Of a stretch of 64,000 nt of DNA, positions 57,298 through 64,000 are shown piece after piece; the stretch's first letter is position 1; every line of letters begins with the position of its first letter. Under the pieces are notes generated by a model that did not search any database, had not been told where the DNA came from, and worked only from the letters and a program-made list of their open reading frames with translations. The translations under genes were made by a program, and so were the position numbers. The DNA is from Blattabacterium cuenoti (GTDB lineage: Bacteria > Bacteroidota > Bacteroidia > Flavobacteriales > Blattabacteriaceae). The DNA is taken from contig NZ_CP059219.1 in NCBI RefSeq assembly GCF_014252395.1, positions 399,366 through 463,365 of the forward strand, in the 5' to 3' direction.

Positions 57298-60200
57298 TTA
57301 TTCTAATATTTCTGCAGAAATACTTTCATATTCTCTTAATCCAGTTCCAGCAGGAATTTTATGTCCTACAATAACATTTTCTTTTAATCCATATAAATAA
57401 TCAGTTTTACTACTTATAGCCGCTTCACTTAAAACTTTTGTTGTTTCCTGAAATGAAGCTGCAGATATAAAAGATTTAGTTTGTAAAGCTGCTCTAGTTA
57501 TACCCTGCAATATAGGTCTAGCAGTAGCAGCTATAGCATTTCTAGTTTTTATTAATTTTTTATTTTTATATTTTAATACAGCATTTTCATTTATAAAATC
57601 TCTATAAGAAATAATATCTCCATTTTTAAAAATATCTGAATCTCCATTATCTTCTACTACTCTCATTTGAGATATTCTATCATTTTCTTCTATAAAATCA
57701 TCTTTATACTCAATACTTCCTTCTAAAAATTTAGAATCTCCAATATCTATTACTTCTACTTTTCTCATCATTTGTAAAACAATAACTTCAAAATGTTTAT
57801 CATTAATTTTAACTCCTTGTAAACGATATACTTCCTGTATCTCTTTTATTAAATATTCTTGAACAGCTCGAGGTCCTCTTATATTTAAAATATCATTAGG
57901 AGTAACTGCTCCATCTGATAATGGCATTCCTGCTTTTACATAATCATTTTCTTGAACAAGTATTTGATTAGATAATTTTACAAGATATTTTCTAATTTCA
58001 CCTGTTTTAGATTCTACAATAATTTCTCTATTTCCTCTTTTTATTTTACCATGAGTAACTATTCCGTCCATTTCCGATACTACAGCTGGATTAGAAGGAT
58101 TACGTGCTTCAAATAATTCAGATAAACGAGGTAATCCTCCTGTAATATCTCCAGATTTAGCTGATCTTCTAGGTACTTTTACTAATATTTTACCTATATC
58201 AATTGTTTCTTCATCTTCTACCATTAAATGAGCTCCAACTGGTAAATTATATATTTTTAATTCTTTATTATCTTCATCAAGAATCTTTAATGTTGGAATT
58301 AAATTTTTATTTCTTACTTCTGTGATAACTTTTTCTTGAAAACCTGTTTGTTCATCTATTTCTATTTGAAAGGTAACCCCTTGTTCTAAATGTTCATAAG
58401 ATATTTTTCCAGAAAATTCAGCAATGATTACTGCATTATATAAATCCCATTTACAAATTAAATCTCCTTTTTTTAATTTATCTCCATGTTTAACATATAA
58501 AGTAGCTCCATAAGGAATATTATTCATCATTAAAATAGATGATTTTTTTTCATTAAAAAATTTCATTTCTGTAGAACGAGAAACAACAATTCCTACTTTT
58601 CCAGAATTTTTTTTTACTAATTTTAAATCTTCAAATTCTACAATACCATTATATTTAGTTCTTATTTGAGAGGATTCTGTAATATTACCTGCTGTTCCTC
58701 CAACATGAAACGTACGTAAAGTTAATTGAGTTCCAGGTTCACCAATAGATTGTGCAGCTATAACTCCTACTGCTTCTCCTTTTTGCACTATTTCTCCTGT
58801 AGATAAATTACGTCCATAACATTTAGAACAAATACCCATTTTTGCTTCACATGTAAGAGGAGATCTTACTTCTATTATTTCTATTCCAGATTTTTCAATA
58901 ATGTTTGCTATTATTTCATTAATCATTTCTCTAGAATTTACTATTAATTCATTAGTTTTTGGATGAAAAATATCATTTAAAGAAACACGACCTAAAATTC
59001 TATCAAATAAAGTTTCTACTATTTCTTCATTTTTTTTCAACGCAGATATTTCTAATCCACGTAATGTATTACAATCTTCTATTTTTATAATAACATCTTG
59101 TGCAGCATCAACTAAACGTCTTGTAAGATATCCTGCATCTGCTGTTTTTAATGCTGTATCTGCTAATCCTTTTCTAGCTCCATGAGTAGATATAAAATAT
59201 TCTAAAATAGATAATCCTTCTCTAAAATTAGATAATATTGGATTCTCAATAATTTCTCCTCCAGAAGATCCAGCTTTTTTAGGTTTAGCCATTAAACCTC
59301 GCATTCCAGAAAGTTGACGTATTTGTTCTTTAGATCCTCTAGCTCCAGAATCTAACATCATATATACAGGATTAAAACCTTGTCTATCTTCACGCATATA
59401 TTTCATTACTTTTTCTGTAAGCATAGTATTTGTATTTGTCCAAATATCAATTACTTGATTATAACGTTCATTATTCGTTATTAATCCCATATTGTAATTT
59501 ATTTTTACGTCATCTACCTGTTTAATAGCATGGTTCACCATATATTTTTTATTATCAGGTATAATAATATCTCCTAAACCAAAAGAAAGTCCTCCTTTAA
59601 ATGCATTATAAAAACCTAATTCTTTAATATCATCTAAAAAATTAGAAGCAGTAGGAACATCCGTTAAATATAGAATTTTACCTATAATTTCTCTTAATGA
59701 TTTTTTAGTAAGAGATTCATTAATAAATCCTACTTTTTCAGGAACAACTTGATTAAATAATACTCTACCTACGGTAGTTTCTATTAATTTAGATAAAAAT
59801 TTATTTTCTTCACGAATATTCACTTTAACTTTAATTAAAGCATGTAAATCTACTATTTTTTGATTATAGGCTATTTCTACTTCTTCTGGAGAATAAAAAA
59901 TTAAACCTTCACCTTTTACATTTCTACTGGAATCAGATAATAAAGGTTTAGTCATATAATACAATCCTAATACCATATCTTGAGAAGGTACTGTAATAGG
60001 AGATCCATTCGCAGGATTTAAAATATTTTGAGAAGCTAACATCAAAAGTTGAGCTTCTAAAATAGCTCCATCAGATAATGGTAAATGTACAGCCATTTGA
60101 TCTCCATCGAAATCTGCATTAAAAGCAGAACAAACTAAAGGATGTAATTGAATAGCTTTTCCTTCTATTAATTTAGGTTGAAAAGCTTGAATTCCTAATC

Positions 60201-61527
60201 TATGCAAAGTAGGAGCTCTATTCAATAATACAGGATGTCCTTTTAAAACATTTTCTAAAATATCCCATATCATAGGCTCTCTTTTATCAATAATTCTTTT
60301 AGAAGATTTTACTGTTTTTACTATGCCTCTTTCAATTAACTTTCTAATAATAAAAGGTTTATAAAGTTCCGCAGCCATATCTTTAGGAATTCCACACTCA
60401 TGTAATTTTAAATGTGGTCCAACTACAATAACAGATCTAGCAGAATAATCTACTCTTTTTCCTAGAAGATTTTGTCTAAAACGTCCTTGTTTCCCTTTTA
60501 AAATATCAGATAAAGATTTTAAAGGTCGATTAGCTTCTGATTTTACTGCAGATACCTTTCTTGAATTATCAAATAAAGAATCTACTGCCTCTTGCAACAT
60601 TCTTTTTTCATTACGAAGAATAACTTCAGGAGCTTTAATTTCTATAAGTCTTTTTAAACGATTATTTCTTATAAGTACACGACGATATAAATCTGTCATA
60701 TCAGAAGCAGCATAACGTCCTCCGTCTAAAGGTACTAAAGGACGTAATTCTGGAGGTATTACAGATAATACATGAATAATCATCCAAGATGGATCTCCTC
60801 CATTTTTTTTACCTTCTATAAAAGATTCTACTACTTGCAAACGTTTTAAAGCTTCTGTACGTCTTTGTTTAGAAGTTTCATTATGAGCTTGATTCCTTAA
60901 TTCTATAGATAAAGTATCTAAATTTATACGATTCAATAAATTTTCTATGCATTCTGCTCCCATTTTAGCAATAAATTTATTTGGATCTGAATCTTCTAAA
61001 TGTTGATTACCTTTTGGTAAAGAATTTAAAATAGATAAATATTCTTCTTCATTTAAAAAATCTCCTTTTTGATAAGGAGATCCATCTGAATGAAAAGCAT
61101 TTCCTCCTTGTATAACAACATATCTTTCATAATAAATAATCATTTCAAGTTTTTTGGAGGGTAATCCTAACAAATATCCTACTTTATTAGGAGATGATCT
61201 AAAACACCAAATATGAACAACAGGAACGACAAGACTAATATGTCCCATACGTTCTCTTCTAACTTTTTTTTCAGTAACTTCGACTCCACATCTATCACAA
61301 ACGATTCCTTTATAACGGATTCTTTTATATTTACCACAAGCACATTCATAATCTTTTACAGGACCAAAAATTCTTTCACAAAAAAGACCATCTCTTTCTG
61401 GTTTATGTGTACGATAATTTATTGTTTCCGGTTTTAATACTTCTCCATGAGATTCTTTTAATATTACTTCTGGAGAAGCTAATCTAATAGTAATTTTACT
61501 GAATTTATTGTTTTTATTTTTATTCAT
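57298..61527 (-). CDS. rpoC: DNA-directed RNA polymerase subunit beta-prime
   Basis: Catalytic subunit of RNA polymerase. The 1409-residue product is full length. The N-terminal zinc site has Cys62, Cys64, Cys77 and Cys80 (ECACGKY and [11 protein letters not shown]); the active-site [16 protein letters not shown] binds magnesium; the second zinc site is [16 protein letters not shown]. The bridge helix and trigger loop regions ([20 protein letters not shown] and [19 protein letters not shown]) are conserved. It follows rpoB by 27 bases and is convergent with glnS. Confidence 0.99.
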   Translation of the reverse strand: MNKNKNNKFSKITIRLASPEVILKESHGEVLKPETINYRTHKPERDGLFCERIFGPVKDYECACGKYKRIRYKGIVCDRCGVEVTEKKVRRERMGHISLVVPVVHIWCFRSSPNKVGYLLGLPSKKLEMIIYYERYVVIQGGNAFHSDGSPYQKGDFLNEEEYLSILNSLPKGNQHLEDSDPNKFIAKMGAECIENLLNRINLDTLSIELRNQAHNETSKQRRTEALKRLQVVESFIEGKKNGGDPSWMIIHVLSVIPPELRPLVPLDGGRYAASDMTDLYRRVLIRNNRLKRLIEIKAPEVILRNEKRMLQEAVDSLFDNSRKVSAVKSEANRPLKSLSDILKGKQGRFRQNLLGKRVDYSARSVIVVGPHLKLHECGIPKDMAAELYKPFIIRKLIERGIVKTVKSSKRIIDKREPMIWDILENVLKGHPVLLNRAPTLHRLGIQAFQPKLIEGKAIQLHPLVCSAFNADFDGDQMAVHLPLSDGAILEAQLLMLASQNILNPANGSPITVPSQDMVLGLYYMTKPLLSDSSRNVKGEGLIFYSPEEVEIAYNQKIVDLHALIKVKVNIREENKFLSKLIETTVGRVLFNQVVPEKVGFINESLTKKSLREIIGKILYLTDVPTASNFLDDIKELGFYNAFKGGLSFGLGDIIIPDNKKYMVNHAIKQVDDVKINYNMGLITNNERYNQVIDIWTNTNTMLTEKVMKYMREDRQGFNPVYMMLDSGARGSKEQIRQLSGMRGLMAKPKKAGSSGGEIIENPILSNFREGLSILEYFISTHGARKGLADTALKTADAGYLTRRLVDAAQDVIIKIEDCNTLRGLEISALKKNEEIVETLFDRILGRVSLNDIFHPKTNELIVNSREMINEIIANIIEKSGIEIIEVRSPLTCEAKMGICSKCYGRNLSTGEIVQKGEAVGVIAAQSIGEPGTQLTLRTFHVGGTAGNITESSQIRTKYNGIVEFEDLKLVKKNSGKVGIVVSRSTEMKFFNEKKSSILMMNNIPYGATLYVKHGDKLKKGDLICKWDLYNAVIIAEFSGKISYEHLEQGVTFQIEIDEQTGFQEKVITEVRNKNLIPTLKILDEDNKELKIYNLPVGAHLMVEDEETIDIGKILVKVPRRSAKSGDITGGLPRLSELFEARNPSNPAVVSEMDGIVTHGKIKRGNREIIVESKTGEIRKYLVKLSNQILVQENDYVKAGMPLSDGAVTPNDILNIRGPRAVQEYLIKEIQEVYRLQGVKINDKHFEVIVLQMMRKVEVIDIGDSKFLEGSIEYKDDFIEENDRISQMRVVEDNGDSDIFKNGDIISYRDFINENAVLKYKNKKLIKTRNAIAATARPILQGITRAALQTKSFISAASFQETTKVLSEAAISSKTDYLYGLKENVIVGHKIPAGTGLREYESISAEILE

Positions 61528-61554
61528 TTTTCCTAAAAACTCATTATAGAAAAT

Positions 61555-64000
61555 TCATTTTTCTAAATTAATATCTAATCCCAATCCTTTTAATTCATAA
61601 CAAAGAACATTAAATGATTCAGGATTATTAGGTTCAGGCATAGGATCTCCTTTTACTATAGCTTCATAAGTTCTTGCTCTTCCTGTTACATCATCTGATT
61701 TAACAGTTAACATCTCTCGTAAAATATTAGATGCTCCAAATGCCTCTAAAGCCCAAACTTCCATTTCTCCAAAACGTTGTCCTCCAAATTGAGCTTTACC
61801 TCCTAAAGGTTGTTGAGTAATTAAAGAATAAGGTCCTATTGAACGAGCATGCATTTTATCATCTACCATATGACCTAATTTTAACATATATATTACTCCT
61901 ACAGTAGCTGGTTGATCAAATCTTTCTCCTGTACCTCCATCAAATAAATAAGTAGTTCCAAAACGTGGAATTTTTGCTTTATTTGTATATTCAGAAATTT
62001 TTTCTATACTTGCTCCATCAAATATAGGTGTAGAAAATTTAACATTTAATTTAGAACCAGCCCAACCTAAAACTGTCTCATATATTTGACCTATATTCAT
62101 TCTAGATGGAACTCCCAATGGATTTAAAACAATATCAACAGGACTTCCATCTTCTAAAAATGGCATATCTTCTACTCTAAGAATACGAGCTACTACTCCT
62201 TTATTTCCATGTCTTCCAGCCATTTTATCACCTACTTTTAATTTTCTTTTTTTAGCAATATATACTTTTGCCATTTTTACAATACCAGATGGTAATTCAT
62301 CTCCTACTGTAATAGTAAATTTTTTGTGTTTTAAAATACTATTTAAATCATTTATTGCTATTTTATAATTATGTAAAATTTCTGATACTAAATTATTTAT
62401 ATCACTATTATTAGTCCAATTATTAGTAGAATCAATAACCATGTAATCCGATATACTATCAAGTATTTTCATATTGAATTTGATTCCTTTTTCTATTATT
62501 TTTTGTTTTTTTTCATTAAAAATAGGACTATCACAAATTTTATCATTTAATATAGAGTGTAATTTTTTTAAAAGAATATTTCTAATATGAGAAAATTTTT
62601 TTTTATATTCTTTTTCTAAATGTTCTATTTTTATTTTATCCTGAATTCTAGATTTTTTATCTTTTATACTTCTAGTAAAAAGTTTTGTATCTATTACTAC
62701 TCCAAATAAAGAAGGTTCAGCTCTTAAAGATGCATCTTTAACGTTTCCAGCTTTATCTCCAAAAATAGCTCGTAATAATTTTTCTTCTGGTGTTGGATCT
62801 GATTCTCCTTTTGGTGTTATTTTTCCGATAAGAATATCACCAGGTTTAACTTCAGCACCAATTCTAACAATTCCATTTTCATCTAAATCTTTAGTAGCTT
62901 CTTCACTAACATTAGGAATGTCATTAGTTAATTCTTCCATTCCCAATTTTGTATCACGTACATCTAAAGAATATTCATCTATATGAATAGAAGTAAACCA
63001 ATCTTCACTTACTACTCTTTCAGAAATTAAAACAGCATCTTCAAAATTATATCCATTACAAGGAATAAATGCTGCTTTTAAATTTCTTCCTAAAGCCAAT
63101 TCTCCATTTTCTGTGGCATATCCATCACATAATATTTGTCCTTTAGTAACTCTCATACCTTTTTTTACAATCGGTTTTAAGGAAATACATGTATTTTGAT
63201 TTGTTTTTCTAAATTTAATAAGATTATAACTTCTTACAGAAGTTTCATTAAAACTTACTAAGTTTTCTTTATCTGTTCTATCATAATGAATTATTATTTT
63301 TGTAGCATCTACATATTTTACTATACCATCTTTTTCTGCATTAATTAAAATTCTAGAATCTATTGCTATCTGTTTTTCTAATCCTGTACCAACTATAGGT
63401 GATTCAGGTTTTAATAATGGAACAGCTTGACGCATCATATTAGAACCCATAAGAGCTCTATTAGCATCATCATGCTCTAAAAATGGAATTAAAGAAGCAG
63501 ATATAGAAGCTATTTGATTAGGAGCTACATCTATATAATTTACTTGATTTGCTTTTACTATAGGAAAATCACCATCTTCACGAGCTATAATTCTATTATA
63601 TAAAAATTTTCCATATTTATCAATTGCATTTGCTTGTGCTATAATCTTTCCTTCTTCTTCTTCTGCACTTAAATATTTTACTTGATATTTTTCAACTTTA
63701 CCTTTATTTACTAATTTATAAGGAGTTTCAACAAATCCCATTTTATTTATTTTAGCAAATACAGAAAGAGAAGATATTAATCCTATATTAGGTCCCTCTG
63801 GAGTTTCTATTGGACATAATCTTCCATAATGAGAATAATTAACATCTCTTACTTCAAAACCGGCTCTTTCTCTAGATAATCCACCAGGTCCTAAAGCAGA
63901 AAGTCTTCTTTTATGAGTTATCTCAGACAAAGGATTTGTTTGATCCATAAATTGAGATAATTGATTAGTTCCAAAAAAAGTATTTATTACAGATGATAAA
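61555..64000 (-). CDS. rpoB: DNA-directed RNA polymerase subunit beta, N-terminus beyond window
   Basis: Second largest subunit of RNA polymerase. The frame is open to the edge, so the gene extends past 64000; the visible part is about 815 residues. It begins near [18 protein letters not shown] (the rifampicin-binding cluster), followed by [20 protein letters not shown]. Residues corresponding to Asp516, His526 and Ser531 of E. coli are present, so this site looks rifampicin-sensitive. The C-terminus has [20 protein letters not shown] and WALEAFGA. rpoB and rpoC are adjacent in the usual order. Confidence 0.99.
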   Translation of the reverse strand, partial: LSSVINTFFGTNQLSQFMDQTNPLSEITHKRRLSALGPGGLSRERAGFEVRDVNYSHYGRLCPIETPEGPNIGLISSLSVFAKINKMGFVETPYKLVNKGKVEKYQVKYLSAEEEEGKIIAQANAIDKYGKFLYNRIIAREDGDFPIVKANQVNYIDVAPNQIASISASLIPFLEHDDANRALMGSNMMRQAVPLLKPESPIVGTGLEKQIAIDSRILINAEKDGIVKYVDATKIIIHYDRTDKENLVSFNETSVRSYNLIKFRKTNQNTCISLKPIVKKGMRVTKGQILCDGYATENGELALGRNLKAAFIPCNGYNFEDAVLISERVVSEDWFTSIHIDEYSLDVRDTKLGMEELTNDIPNVSEEATKDLDENGIVRIGAEVKPGDILIGKITPKGESDPTPEEKLLRAIFGDKAGNVKDASLRAEPSLFGVVIDTKLFTRSIKDKKSRIQDKIKIEHLEKEYKKKFSHIRNILLKKLHSILNDKICDSPIFNEKKQKIIEKGIKFNMKILDSISDYMVIDSTNNWTNNSDINNLVSEILHNYKIAINDLNSILKHKKFTITVGDELPSGIVKMAKVYIAKKRKLKVGDKMAGRHGNKGVVARILRVEDMPFLEDGSPVDIVLNPLGVPSRMNIGQIYETVLGWAGSKLNVKFSTPIFDGASIEKISEYTNKAKIPRFGTTYLFDGGTGERFDQPATVGVIYMLKLGHMVDDKMHARSIGPYSLITQQPLGGKAQFGGQRFGEMEVWALEAFGASNILREMLTVKSDDVTGRARTYEAIVKGDPMPEPNNPESFNVLCYELKGLGLDINLEK

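Overview
The window looks like a piece of the chromosome of a reduced-genome Flavobacteriales (Bacteroidota) insect endosymbiont, most probably Blattabacterium of cockroaches or a close relative. The evidence is very low GC (about a quarter by eye), dense packing with many 1-17 base overlaps, Bacteroidota-specific families (Thx, the DUF3276 family, the omega/Rpb6-like subunit next to bamD, a long NusB) and the flavobacterial order miaB / sigma54 activator / lptE / secG / groES / groEL. No phage, insertion sequence or CRISPR array is visible, and no gene-free stretch exceeds 300 bases.

Layout. 1-8754 (minus) is the str-S10-spc ribosomal operon, rpsL to rplX, without tuf. 8830-13598 (minus) is rplM-rpsI-rpsB-tsf-gpmI-map. 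13781-15673 is dnaK (plus). 15674-19503 (minus) is rsfS-ftsH-cdsA-psd, opposite birA. 20380-23705 (minus) is pyrG-yidC. The SRP RNA and clpX follow on plus, then obgE, adk and lpdA on minus and tal on plus. 29032-31776 (minus) holds an RRM protein, dapA, ferritin, bamD and an omega-like subunit. 31977-38574 (plus) holds pncB, then miaB, a sigma54 activator, lptE, secG, groS and groL. 38613-41435 (minus) has a KdsC-like phosphatase, a DUF3276 protein and an ABC exporter. 41517-43492 (plus) is nusB-yajC-coaE-thx. 43495-47622 has a Zn protease, type II NADH dehydrogenase, two menaquinone genes and idi. 47632-54231 (plus) is queD-like, gcvT, MATE, a DEAD-box helicase, aroC and miaA. The end holds tRNA-Val, folC, glnS, rpoC and rpoB (cut by the edge).

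How it fits together. Most of the content is the core of gene expression, protein export and folding, with outer-membrane upkeep (bamD, lptE, kdsC, yidC, secG), respiration on menaquinone (ndh, menF, menI) and biosynthesis (dapA, aroC, gcvT, folC, idi).

The most interesting signal is a probable small sigma54 chaperone circuit. The same dyad, ATGAC-N5-GTCAT, occurs three times, each time between genes: upstream of dnaK, upstream of groESL, and just before the miaB operon that encodes the window's only sigma54 activator. groESL also has a good GG-N10-GC (-24/-12) promoter and dnaK a weaker one. Other points of note are in-frame minisatellites forming the 3' ends of rplX and bamD, a glnS gene whose conserved N-terminus seems to start at an ATA codon, and a miaA gene whose C-terminus is encoded antisense to tRNA-Val.
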